From positions 1-38,009 of the forward strand of contig CBRAFO010000027.1 in assembly GCA_967755175.1 (NCBI GenBank): 38,009 nucleotides of DNA, in the 5' to 3' direction. Below are positions 26,294-34,619 of the stretch, piece after piece. The notes below the pieces were generated by a model. It searched no databases, was not told the origin of the DNA, and was given only the letters and a program-made list of their open reading frames with translations. The first letter of the stretch is position 1. The number at the start of each line of letters is the position of its first letter. Origin of the DNA: Rariglobus sp967755175. GTDB lineage: Bacteria; Verrucomicrobiota; Verrucomicrobiia; Opitutales; Opitutaceae. Position numbers and translations under genes: made by a program.

Positions 26294-27886
26294 TCAGTAG
26301 GCGTCAGCGTCGCTTATGAACTTGAACGTGGCATCGCTCTTGTCGGCGCTGTTGGTGGCCGAAGTGATAATCTCGGCCGTCAGTTTGCCCGTCACCGACG
26401 AGCACCGGAGATAACGGGTCGGATCGGCGAGCGACTGGAAAGCCGTCAGCTTTTTGTCCGACGGCACCGGAATTGTTTTAAAGGTCGCACGCCGGAGGAA
26501 GTCCACGCTGGCGTCGTTCTTTTCCAAGGCGACGGCATCGCCCTTCACAGTGAGATAATAGCCCGGATAGGTCACCGACTGCATCGACACCGTGCCGAGC
26601 GTGGCCTCGTCGGCCAAACCCTGGGTGACGTCCCAGCGGAAGGCTCGGTCATCCGCCGGCAAGGTGTCCAACTTCACGTCGAAACCAAGGAAGGTAACAT
26701 AGTGATCCGCCTGACGGCCCGACTGAATACGAACGGCTCCTCCAACCGGTCCGGTCGATGTGATGAATGATCGCGCGATGGTTCCATCGGCGTTGTAGCT
26801 CATCTTCTCCACGCAAACCGAGCGCCGTGTCTGGCCGCCCGTCGGCTGGGCGGCGTTGTGGTAAAACACATACCACTGCCCCTTGAACTCAATGACCGCC
26901 GGATGGCTCGTGTCGGAATTGAAATCACCCTGGCTTCCGTCAGGGCGACGATTCTCGTTTAGGATAACACCCTTATATTGCCAAGGACCACGCGGACTGT
27001 CGGACATCGCGTAAGCCACTTGCTGGGGCATGCTCATGGCGTCCACGAGGTAATATTTTCCTTTCGCTTTATATAGCCAGGGGGCTTCCCCAAATCCACA
27101 TCCGGCGGGACGATCCTTGATTTCGATCTTCGAGAAAATGTCCGCGCCTTCGGTTATCTTCCCGTCTCCGTTCAGGTCCTTTAACGAAATCATATCTTTG
27201 TTGAGCAAGGCGTAGTGCAACGTGCGATTACCCCAATAAAGGTAGGCCTGACCATCGTCGTCCACGAAGACGGTCGGGTCTATATCCTCAATGCTGTCCT
27301 CGGGACCGCCTGTGGTAATCGCGTTATCAAACAGCGGACCGCCGATCGCATCGACAAACGGCCCGGTTGGTCGATCCGACACCGCCACACCTACGCTGTA
27401 ACCGTGGCCACCCGGACGTCCTGCCGTGGAATATAGAAAATACTTCCCCTGCCGCTTAACCACCTGGCAAGCCCACGCCGTCCCCGGCGCGGCCCAGGCA
27501 AAATCGGTGACCTTCAAAACGACGCCTTCGTATTTCCAATCCACCATGTCCTTGGTCGAGTAGCAGACCCACTCGTTCATGCTGAACCAGTGACCGATGG
27601 CCGCCTCGTCGCGCCCGGCATAAACGTAGAGCGTATCGCCATCCACGAGCGCGGTGGGATCGGCCGTGAAGAGCAGATTGCCCTCGGCATCGCGCTTCAG
27701 AACCGGGTTGTAACTCTCGCGTTTCAACGGATGGCCGAGCGACGGCACGTTCACGTTAAACGCCTTCTTGGCGGTGACGCCGTCTTTGCCGGTGGCTCCC
27801 GCGGCTTGGGCGGAAAGCGGAGCAGCCGTAGCTGCCACCACAAACAAAGATAGAACCACTGAAACAAACATATTATTGGTATTCAT
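26294..27886 (-). CDS. GH43 glycosidase with AbfB (CBM42-like) domain, secreted
   Basis: 530 residues with a signal peptide ending near LSAQA. The GH43 propeller (about 60-380) shows Asp76 in TADPTALV, the Asp of EDIDPTVFVDDDG, and the Glu of GEAPWLYK as the expected acidic triad. A dockerin-like or calcium-loop stretch (DLNGDGKITEGAD) is inserted within it. From about residue 384 to the end lies an AbfB-type beta-trefoil (FLGFDVKLD, YPGYYLTVKG, DPTRYLRCSS), which binds arabinofuranosyl side chains. This combination points to an alpha-L-arabinofuranosidase or arabinan-acting enzyme. It is 58 nt downstream of the sugar dehydrogenase and 89 nt upstream of the next GH43, all on one strand, so one transcript is plausible. 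Confidence 0.9.
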   Translation of the reverse strand: MNTNNMFVSVVLSLFVVAATAAPLSAQAAGATGKDGVTAKKAFNVNVPSLGHPLKRESYNPVLKRDAEGNLLFTADPTALVDGDTLYVYAGRDEAAIGHWFSMNEWVCYSTKDMVDWKYEGVVLKVTDFAWAAPGTAWACQVVKRQGKYFLYSTAGRPGGHGYSVGVAVSDRPTGPFVDAIGGPLFDNAITTGGPEDSIEDIDPTVFVDDDGQAYLYWGNRTLHYALLNKDMISLKDLNGDGKITEGADIFSKIEIKDRPAGCGFGEAPWLYKAKGKYYLVDAMSMPQQVAYAMSDSPRGPWQYKGVILNENRRPDGSQGDFNSDTSHPAVIEFKGQWYVFYHNAAQPTGGQTRRSVCVEKMSYNADGTIARSFITSTGPVGGAVRIQSGRQADHYVTFLGFDVKLDTLPADDRAFRWDVTQGLADEATLGTVSMQSVTYPGYYLTVKGDAVALEKNDASVDFLRRATFKTIPVPSDKKLTAFQSLADPTRYLRCSSVTGKLTAEIITSATNSADKSDATFKFISDADAY

Positions 27887-27944
27887 ATTGGGAGGCGCAA
27901 AGGGAGGTGGGGATGACCGGTTCTCCTCTTCGGCTTTTCGAGAT

Positions 27945-29693
27945 TCACGGGGCCGCCTTCGGCATTTTTTCTTTGAGAGAAATTACAATTTTCTGGCCAT
28001 CTCTTTGGATGTGCAGCTGCGCCGTTGTGGCGGTGGTATTCAGAGGCAACTGCACCTGCCACGAGTGTCCTGCCATCGGGACCTCCAACGTCCGTCCGCC
28101 GTTTTCGATCCAGACCTTCGAGCCTGGCAACGCTTCACCGATGAGCCAGCCCTCTTTGGTCCAGGCAGAGACGGCTGCGAATGGCTGGGCATCACGCAAC
28201 GCGCATTCGAAGGCGAGAACGAGATCCAGTTGGGCTTCGTCGGTCAAAGATGCCTGCCCCGGGCCCTCCGCCATGGACCGCACCTTCTGGCGCAGGGAGG
28301 CATCGCTCATATTCGCCTTCGCGCCCGGCTGGTAGGCGCTTCCGTAATTGCCATGGCAGCGGGCACACTGGTTCTGAAAATAATCGAGTGCCCTGAAAAC
28401 GGGCGATGCGAGGGCAATCGTCGGCGACGGCTGCGCAGCCGTCGGAACAGGAGTCTGAGCTGGCGATGTCACGGGAACCGGCGCGGGGGGAGCGGCCCCT
28501 TGAGCGGGCGCTGTCTCTGACCGCTTTTGATCAGTGGCTGCGGTGATACGGTAGATGCGCCCCCTGGCGTCGTCGGAAAACAGAAGGGAGCCGTCCGGCG
28601 TCTCGACCACGTCGCAGGGCCGCCCGAGCACTTGGCCCGTTTCATCCAGCAGCGAAACAAGCATCTGGTTGCCCATGGGTTGGCCGGTGATCGAATCGAA
28701 CAGGATCCGTTCGACGCGATAGCCCACTTTCTTCCTCGAATTCCAAGACCCGTGAGCGGCCATCACGGCATCGCCGCGCAGGCCGAGCGCCTCGCTTTGG
28801 ATGAATGTCCAGCCATTCACCGCCCAATGCGCACCCAATGACCAGGCGGGTGCGATGGTTTTGGCTGCCAGCTCGAGCAGATCGGGCCGATTCCTAAATT
28901 CCTGCCGCGGCAGGTGATCCCCGACAATGAAGGGATGCCCGTAGAAGCCGCCTTCCACGTAGTGATTGAATTCCTCCGGTGGGATGTGGTCGGTAATCGG
29001 CTGATTTCCGGTTGTCTCGCCGAACGAGCCTCCAAACATGTCAGAACCGTGATCGGAGCCCCAAACCTCGTCAGTGCCGGGGCGTAGGCGCAATTTTTCC
29101 GTATTGCGCAATCCGGACGCAAACAACCGCTTGCCGCTACCATCGAAGTTGAACTTCCAGATCTTCTGGCGGTCGGTTCCCATCGGGTCGCTGGCGTTCT
29201 CCGCATCTCCGATCGATGTATAGAACCCGGAAGGCGTCACTAGAATCGAGCGCCACCAGTGTCCGCCGCCGGAGGGCAGATCGGCTGCGACTTGCACCAG
29301 CTCGTCGGCCTTACCGTCACCATCGGTATCGCGCGCCTTCCAGACCGCGCCGCTTTGGGTAAACCAAAGCCAGCCGTCGTAAAAATGCATCCCGTGCGCC
29401 GTCGGCTTCTCGGTGATAAAGTCGGCGATTTTTGTCCATACGCCGTCACGTTCCCGCAGGGTAATGATCGCGCCACTACGCGGCTGGGAGACATACAGCG
29501 TGCTGTTGTTGCCGAATTCCAGAAATCTCACCTCACCGATATTTTCCGCGACCAGAGTGACCCTGTAGCCAGGACGCACCCTGAAAGCGGGAACGCCCGG
29601 ACCAAGGACCGGCTCTGCGGTTTGTGCAGATGCCGCTCCCAGAGCGCTGAGCAAGGAAATGCTCGCCGTGAGGAAAATGCGCAAAGAGATCAT
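27945..29693 (-). CDS. PQQ-type glucose/sorbosone dehydrogenase fused to cytochrome c
   Basis: 582 residues. The signal peptide (MISLRIFLTASISLLSALGA) is followed by a six-bladed propeller of the glucose/sorbosone dehydrogenase family (about 38-395), recognisable by NIGEVRFLEF, DTDGDGKADE, LPSGGGHWWRS, SGLRNTEKLRLRPGTDEVWG and DDARGRIYRI. A Pro/Ala/Thr linker (about 400-430) leads to a cytochrome c domain with the haem motif CARCH (Cys443, Cys446, His447); a following Met in KANMSDA may be the distal ligand. The last 70 residues look beta-rich. It would oxidise a free sugar or sugar aldehyde in the periplasm and pass electrons to its own haem. It lies among GH43 genes on the same strand, suggesting it uses a sugar released by them, but the substrate cannot be told from sequence. 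Confidence 0.88.
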   Translation of the reverse strand: MISLRIFLTASISLLSALGAASAQTAEPVLGPGVPAFRVRPGYRVTLVAENIGEVRFLEFGNNSTLYVSQPRSGAIITLRERDGVWTKIADFITEKPTAHGMHFYDGWLWFTQSGAVWKARDTDGDGKADELVQVAADLPSGGGHWWRSILVTPSGFYTSIGDAENASDPMGTDRQKIWKFNFDGSGKRLFASGLRNTEKLRLRPGTDEVWGSDHGSDMFGGSFGETTGNQPITDHIPPEEFNHYVEGGFYGHPFIVGDHLPRQEFRNRPDLLELAAKTIAPAWSLGAHWAVNGWTFIQSEALGLRGDAVMAAHGSWNSRKKVGYRVERILFDSITGQPMGNQMLVSLLDETGQVLGRPCDVVETPDGSLLFSDDARGRIYRITAATDQKRSETAPAQGAAPPAPVPVTSPAQTPVPTAAQPSPTIALASPVFRALDYFQNQCARCHGNYGSAYQPGAKANMSDASLRQKVRSMAEGPGQASLTDEAQLDLVLAFECALRDAQPFAAVSAWTKEGWLIGEALPGSKVWIENGGRTLEVPMAGHSWQVQLPLNTTATTAQLHIQRDGQKIVISLKEKMPKAAP

Positions 29694-29811
29694 GGGGAAA
29701 GAGTGCCGGCTATCGCTTCACGGGAGCCTGTCTTGCGTAGCAGAGCCGTGAGCGATGCTTAGGGGAAGCATCAGCCTCGTGTGCTGACGGGAAAACAGGT
29801 TGTTCATGCGA

Positions 29812-29848
29812 AGAAAAAGCACCGGGCCGGAACTCGGAACCGGTGCTT
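29812..29848 (-). terminator. Intrinsic terminator after GH43-CBM6
   Basis: On the minus strand a stem of AAGCACCGG and CCGGTGCTT (positions 29848-29840 and 29825-29817) with a short GC-rich loop is followed by TTTTCTTC. It lies 18 nt beyond the GH43-CBM6 stop. It is a good Rho-independent terminator and separates this gene from the sugar dehydrogenase downstream. Confidence 0.8.
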
Positions 29849-29866
29849 GAGCGCGTGGACTTCGCT

Positions 29867-31303
29867 TTAGTTGACCAACTTGTTCGCGGGCAGGTCGCGC
29901 TGGGAAAATTGCCAGTAATCGAACTTGAACAGGTCTTCGCCGGCCGCGCCGCGGAACACGAAGAAGAGATCGTGGGTGCCGGAGGCTCCGGAAATCCGGG
30001 CAAACTGCTGCTTCCATTCGCCGCCGGTTCCCGAGACCGGCAGGGTGCCGATCAACTGGCCGTCGAGCTTGCCCAGACGAAGCTCGATCTTCGCCCCGGT
30101 GGCCCCCTGCCCTGTGGCCGTGCTGGAGAGGCTGGCCATGAAGGCGCGCGCGCCGGTCGCGCCGAAATTGACGTTATTTACCCGGATGTAGTCCCCGTCG
30201 TGGATGTTTCGCACAGCTTGGCCGCCGGCACTGCTGGGCTCGATTTTGACACCGGAAGACCAGGCGATAGTCTCGGCTTCCACTCGCTTGTAGGGATCGA
30301 GGGTGCCGACCGCCGCCGGACCTTCATCGGTCGGCTGCACCATCGGGACCGAGCCATCCGGGCTGAACTTCAACTCCTCGATGCACACGGAACGCTTGAA
30401 GCCGTCGCCTCCCGGAAGCACGCCGTTGTGGTAGAAGAGGTAGGTCTTGCCCTTGTAATCCACCACGCCCGCGTGGATGGTGAAGGAGTTTTTTGGCGGG
30501 GTCATCATGACGCCACCGTAGGTCCACGGACCTTCGGGTGTGGGGCCGGTGGAGTAGGCGAGATGCTCAGCGATGGGACCGCCGGCAAAAAACAGGTAGT
30601 AGAGATTTTTGTGCTTATAGAGCCAGGGTGCCTCTTCGTAGGACGTGCCGCGGTCTTTGTTCGGAGGGGTGCGCTCGCCCAGGGCTTTGACGGTCATCGG
30701 ATGGCGAATGATGCCATTCTCCCCGACGCTGGTGTCGTAGGAAATCATGTCCTTGTTCAGCTTCACCGACCACAGATTGGGATTGCCCCAGGCGAGATAG
30801 GCCTGGCCCTTGTCGTCGATATAAACGGTCGGATCGATGCTGTCGTAGTGACCGGAGATCAGCGCTTTTTTGATAGGATCAGTGTAAGGCCCGAGGGGAT
30901 TATCGGCCACCAGCACGCCGATGCCGCGTCCTTGCAGCGGGCAATACATATACCATTTCCCATCCCGCTCAATGCACTGCGATGCCCAGGCGCCATTTTC
31001 AAATCCGCCGCCCCACCCCGACCCAGCCCATTCGAAATCGTGAAGCGTGGCCACCACGCCGTGCTGGGTCCAGTTCACCATGTCCGTCGTGGAGGAGAGC
31101 ACCCAGTCCTTCAGGTTGAAGTTGCCGGCCTCCCCGGCGTCTTCGTCGTGGCCGGAAAACAGGTAGAGCGTGCCGTCATGGACCACAGGGGCCGGATCGG
31201 CGGTATACATCGTTTGAATAACCGGGTTGAGCGCGAATGACGCCGCGGGCAGCGACGCCAACGCGGACAAGAGAACGAGAGCGGAGCGGGTTGTTTTCTT
31301 CAT
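29867..31303 (-). CDS. GH43 glycosidase with CBM6, secreted
   Basis: 478 residues with a signal peptide (MKKTTRSALVLLSALASLPA) cleaved near AASFA. The GH43 propeller occupies about 26-335: Asp36 in YTADPAPVV, the Asp in DSIDPTVY, and the Glu in SYEEAPWLYK are the expected catalytic residues. A CBM6 beta-sandwich follows (about 338-470: YKRVEAETIAWSSGV, DGDYIRVNNVNFG, THDLFFVFRG). Such proteins are arabinofuranosidases or xylosidases held on xylan-like chains. It is followed by a strong terminator and preceded by the terminator of the GH74-CBM13 gene, so it is probably a single-gene unit. Its first 132 nt are copied at 6658-6789, and a 29-nt piece of its CBM6 region at 8755-8783. Confidence 0.92.
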   Translation of the reverse strand: MKKTTRSALVLLSALASLPAASFALNPVIQTMYTADPAPVVHDGTLYLFSGHDEDAGEAGNFNLKDWVLSSTTDMVNWTQHGVVATLHDFEWAGSGWGGGFENGAWASQCIERDGKWYMYCPLQGRGIGVLVADNPLGPYTDPIKKALISGHYDSIDPTVYIDDKGQAYLAWGNPNLWSVKLNKDMISYDTSVGENGIIRHPMTVKALGERTPPNKDRGTSYEEAPWLYKHKNLYYLFFAGGPIAEHLAYSTGPTPEGPWTYGGVMMTPPKNSFTIHAGVVDYKGKTYLFYHNGVLPGGDGFKRSVCIEELKFSPDGSVPMVQPTDEGPAAVGTLDPYKRVEAETIAWSSGVKIEPSSAGGQAVRNIHDGDYIRVNNVNFGATGARAFMASLSSTATGQGATGAKIELRLGKLDGQLIGTLPVSGTGGEWKQQFARISGASGTHDLFFVFRGAAGEDLFKFDYWQFSQRDLPANKLVN

Positions 31304-31396
31304 GGAAATGCGATGCGGGAAAATGGGGGCGAAGCGTGAGATGAGCGGGAGTTTTGCCGGGGAGAGATTTTAGCGTGTCGCCGTAGAGTCGGCAAA

Positions 31397-31440
31397 GAGG
31401 GAAAGCCCCGGGGACGCGCCTGGCGACGCGACCCCGGGGC
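31397..31440 (-). terminator. Terminator-like hairpin after GH74-CBM13
   Basis: GCCCCGGGGACGCG (31405-31418) and CGCGACCCCGGGGC (31427-31440) form a 14-bp stem with one mismatch and an 8-nt loop. On the minus strand it is followed by TTTCCCTCTTT, a pyrimidine tract with scattered T. It lies about 50 nt past the GH74-CBM13 stop and before the GH43-CBM6 start, which fits a transcription terminator. Confidence 0.7.
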
Positions 31441-31491
31441 GATGTCACATACGTTCAACGCAGCTCAAGGCGACTGGAGTGACGGTCATGT

Positions 31492-34215
31492 TTACGGGTT
31501 TTGAATGCTCCATTGCTGGCCGGAACCGCCCCAGTAGGTCCATTGCTGGATCGTTGCTCCATCCGCGGTGGAGATGTTGGTGACGTCCAGGCAGGAGTTT
31601 GGCGAACTGACGGGAGTAATTCGGAAGTAGCCGCTGTCAGTAGGAGTGAACGTGAATTTCTGCATGTTTCCTCCCCAGTTACTGTAGAGCTGCACCTTGG
31701 CCCCGTCGTTGGTCCCTCCAAATTCAACGTCGAGTGCCTTTCCACTTTCAACTCCAACGATGCTGTATTGGCCATTGCCGGTGTCGGTAACCGTCCATTG
31801 TTGCATCGGTCCGCCCCAATAGGGCCACTGGATGATCTGTGTGCCATCACCGGTTCCGTTGGCGTCTAGTGCTTTCCCACTGAGCCTGGAGGTGATGCGG
31901 TAGGTGCCATTGGCCACCGGTGCATTGGCTGAAGTGATCGTCGAATAGATCACACCGCCAAATCCCGTGCTGGAGTAGCAACGGCCGTAGAGGTTCCTGT
32001 CCGCGGTGAGCGAGCCATTCAGCGCTCCATATGAGCGGGCACTATCGGTCATCAGCGTCCAGTTGGCGCCTCCGTCATCGGATCGGTAAATTCCATAAAT
32101 GGAACCTATGAGACCGCTCATATAGACAGCAGGATAACTTTGCCCGGGCGCGGCCTTGCCGAAGCCGATGGTCCAGGACTCCGCAACGTTCGATAGTTTG
32201 GTCCAACTGCTCCCGGAATTGGTGGAGTGCCAGAGGCCGTCGGTTCTCCCCGCCAGCCAGATGTCACCCGCTCTTCCAAATACGGGCCGCATGTCTCCCC
32301 AAGTCGGAAGCCCGGAGGCGGTGGAAGCAAAATTCACCCCCATATTTGTCGAAACATAAAAATTTCCAGAGAGGAATCCATAGAACTTGCCTGAGGTCAC
32401 ACGATCCGCCCTAACCTGCGCACCCGACGGTATCCCCGTCGACGAAGACCAACTGTTTCCGCTGTTTGTTGAATATGAAACAGGCACCGAGACATCCCCT
32501 AGGGGAGCCCAGACCAGGTTCGTGGTGCCGCTACAGCTGCTGGCGACAGTGCCGCCGCGAACCGTGTTCGCCGGCTGATTCGGCTCCGTCCAACTGATGC
32601 CATTATCACTGGAAATGGCGATGCAGCGCCCGGGATCTCCATTGTCGGCCTGGCCCTTCCCCACCCGCACGATCTGGTTGGGATTGTTCTCAGCGAAATC
32701 AATACTGGAATTGTCGAACCACATCGCGGGGTGGCGGGTGGACGGAACGGTGGTAAGATCCGCATGACGAAAGCCTCCTAAATCCAGCATCGTCGTCAGC
32801 AGAAGTGCTCCGGAAGGAGGACTTATCATGTCGGTTATAGCATTCCCTTGAATTCCGCGCGAGCCGACGGTCAAGGTGCAGGTTCCGCTGCCTCCCGGCA
32901 CCCAGCTGGTAAGGTTCGTGCTCCGCCATAAACCGCCCCAGCCACTGCAGACGAAGACGTTGTTCGAGTTGAAGGGATCAATCGATATTCCAGCTACCGC
33001 GGCTCCAAGCTGGATGTTATATAGCGGCGCTGTATACGTCCCAGGGTTTGCCATCCAAGGGGCGGCGGAAACATCCATGACCGCCCTGAAAGACCGGCTG
33101 GCACCGTTGTTGGTAAATTCCCACGATTTGCTCCACGTGACACCCCCATCAACACTCCTCCACAAAGCCCCGTCGGGCCAATAAGAGCTCTGCGTTCCCA
33201 CCATGAGGGTTGACGGATTTGATCGGTCAATCGCGATTCCGTCATATCCCCACCCCAAGCTGGAATCCGAGGATGGCACCGGACTGATGCGCGTCCAAGT
33301 CGCCGAAGCGATCGAGTATTTCCAAACATCGCCTTTACCACCGTCAAACGGGCCGCCGGAATCATTCCAAGTCGTGTAGAGATAGCCCAGGCTGGGCTCT
33401 ACAATCCCGCGGTGGCAGAGGAAGCCCGTGGGCTGTCCTGCCAGGCGTGACCAGGAAGTTCCACCGTTGGTGCTGACGTAGATGGCATTGTTCTTATCGG
33501 CAACACCCACATAGAGGGTCTGGGTTGCGTTCCCCTGCGTCCCGGTGCGCTTGTCAAAAGCGACCCAGACGACGCCCGGAGTGCGATTGAAAATATCATT
33601 GGAATCCGTTGCGGCAGGAGACCAATTCCCGGGGTTCGGGAAGGCGGTGACCTGCGCCCAGTTGATCCCGCCGTTGGAACTCTTCCAGAGGCCGTTCCCG
33701 TCGGATGCGGCATAGAACATAATGCTGTCGTTATTCGGATCGTAGGCCAGTCGCTCCCCCATACTCCGGCCCGGCATGTTCCCGCCGATTTTGAACGGCA
33801 TCACGGTCTTCGTCCAGGTGACACCCCGATTGCCTGAAGTCAGGATGACGCCGTTCAGCGGATCCCACGCGTTGGTGTAGAGGCCGCAGGCAAGAGCCAC
33901 CTTGTTGGCATTCTGCGGGCTTGCCGCCACCGAAAGCACACCACTGAGGTGGGATTCCGTCCAGCTGGTGGAATCCAGCAGGGTCACCCACTGGCTGGTG
34001 GTATTGTCCCAGCGGTAGGCACCGCCTACGTCGCATCTTGCATAGGCCAACCCCTGTTGGACCTCGCTGAAAACGACGTCGGCCGTATAACAGCCACCAC
34101 CGGTCTGGACCCAGTTCCAGTTTGTCGCCGATTCGGCAGGCGTAGCGATCAGCAGACACAAGGGCATAAGCAAACACGCGATCTTGATGATCACGGGGGG
34201 GAGTAATCTGTTCAT
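31492..34215 (-). CDS. GH74 xyloglucanase-type protein with CBM13 (ricin-B) domain, secreted
   Basis: 907 residues from ATG 34215, which begins a signal peptide (MNRLLPPVIIKIACLLMPLC...PAES). A longer in-frame start at 34323 would put 36 unrelated residues ahead of it. Residues about 32-760 are the GH74 double propeller. Asp62 lies in ARCDVGGAYRW (the family usually has RTDVGG) and Asp478 in MLDLGGFRH, the two expected catalytic positions. Residues about 767-907 form a ricin-B beta-trefoil with three repeats (QWPYWGGPMQQW, LYSNWGGNMQKF, QWTYWGGSGQQW), likely binding galactose- or xylose-containing chains. It differs more from the three plus-strand GH74 proteins than they do from each other, and its DNA is less GC-rich, suggesting separate acquisition. 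It is first in the minus-strand arm and divergent from the esterase gene. Confidence 0.92.
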   Translation of the reverse strand: MNRLLPPVIIKIACLLMPLCLLIATPAESATNWNWVQTGGGCYTADVVFSEVQQGLAYARCDVGGAYRWDNTTSQWVTLLDSTSWTESHLSGVLSVAASPQNANKVALACGLYTNAWDPLNGVILTSGNRGVTWTKTVMPFKIGGNMPGRSMGERLAYDPNNDSIMFYAASDGNGLWKSSNGGINWAQVTAFPNPGNWSPAATDSNDIFNRTPGVVWVAFDKRTGTQGNATQTLYVGVADKNNAIYVSTNGGTSWSRLAGQPTGFLCHRGIVEPSLGYLYTTWNDSGGPFDGGKGDVWKYSIASATWTRISPVPSSDSSLGWGYDGIAIDRSNPSTLMVGTQSSYWPDGALWRSVDGGVTWSKSWEFTNNGASRSFRAVMDVSAAPWMANPGTYTAPLYNIQLGAAVAGISIDPFNSNNVFVCSGWGGLWRSTNLTSWVPGGSGTCTLTVGSRGIQGNAITDMISPPSGALLLTTMLDLGGFRHADLTTVPSTRHPAMWFDNSSIDFAENNPNQIVRVGKGQADNGDPGRCIAISSDNGISWTEPNQPANTVRGGTVASSCSGTTNLVWAPLGDVSVPVSYSTNSGNSWSSSTGIPSGAQVRADRVTSGKFYGFLSGNFYVSTNMGVNFASTASGLPTWGDMRPVFGRAGDIWLAGRTDGLWHSTNSGSSWTKLSNVAESWTIGFGKAAPGQSYPAVYMSGLIGSIYGIYRSDDGGANWTLMTDSARSYGALNGSLTADRNLYGRCYSSTGFGGVIYSTITSANAPVANGTYRITSRLSGKALDANGTGDGTQIIQWPYWGGPMQQWTVTDTGNGQYSIVGVESGKALDVEFGGTNDGAKVQLYSNWGGNMQKFTFTPTDSGYFRITPVSSPNSCLDVTNISTADGATIQQWTYWGGSGQQWSIQNP

Positions 34216-34619
34216 GTTTTTGTCTTTCGCTTGAGGTTCGGCACGGACTGCCGATGTCCTTGGAGGGACGACGGTGTTCGTGCCTGCGTTAGCCCGCGGG
34301 GTTGGAAAGCGTTTGGGAGGCATAATCTCGACGGCCCAGAGGATGGCGGCGGGATACGGACGGGGATTTTTCGATTGCAGGGGGGAGCGAGGGGTAATGC
34401 CGAAAAATGGCAGCTTTTGCGTAATTGCGGTGAAGAGGATTTAACGGGAAATCAATTCTCCCGCTTCTCACTTCGTTCAGATTCACGGTTCGAGGCGGGT
34501 CGCTTCACGCATAAATCCCCGGTGCTCATCACCAAAGAACGAAGACCCTCCTGGTTTCAGGGGTTCACTGGGGAGACCGGTTCGGAGTTATCGAAAAGCC
34601 CAACGCAATTACCTGAACC
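34216..34619. promoter_or_regulatory. Divergent region between GH74-CBM13 and the esterase
   Basis: About 400 nt separate two divergent genes and should hold both promoters. The section 34380-34500 is relatively AT-rich. I see no clear operator palindrome, and none of the TGTCAC pair noted near the AraC gene. No gene or RNA is recognisable here. Confidence 0.35.

Noticed and set aside
29843..31240. Plus-strand open frame opposite GH43-CBM6
   Set aside because: It is a shadow; the minus strand encodes all GH43 and CBM6 motifs and has its own terminator.
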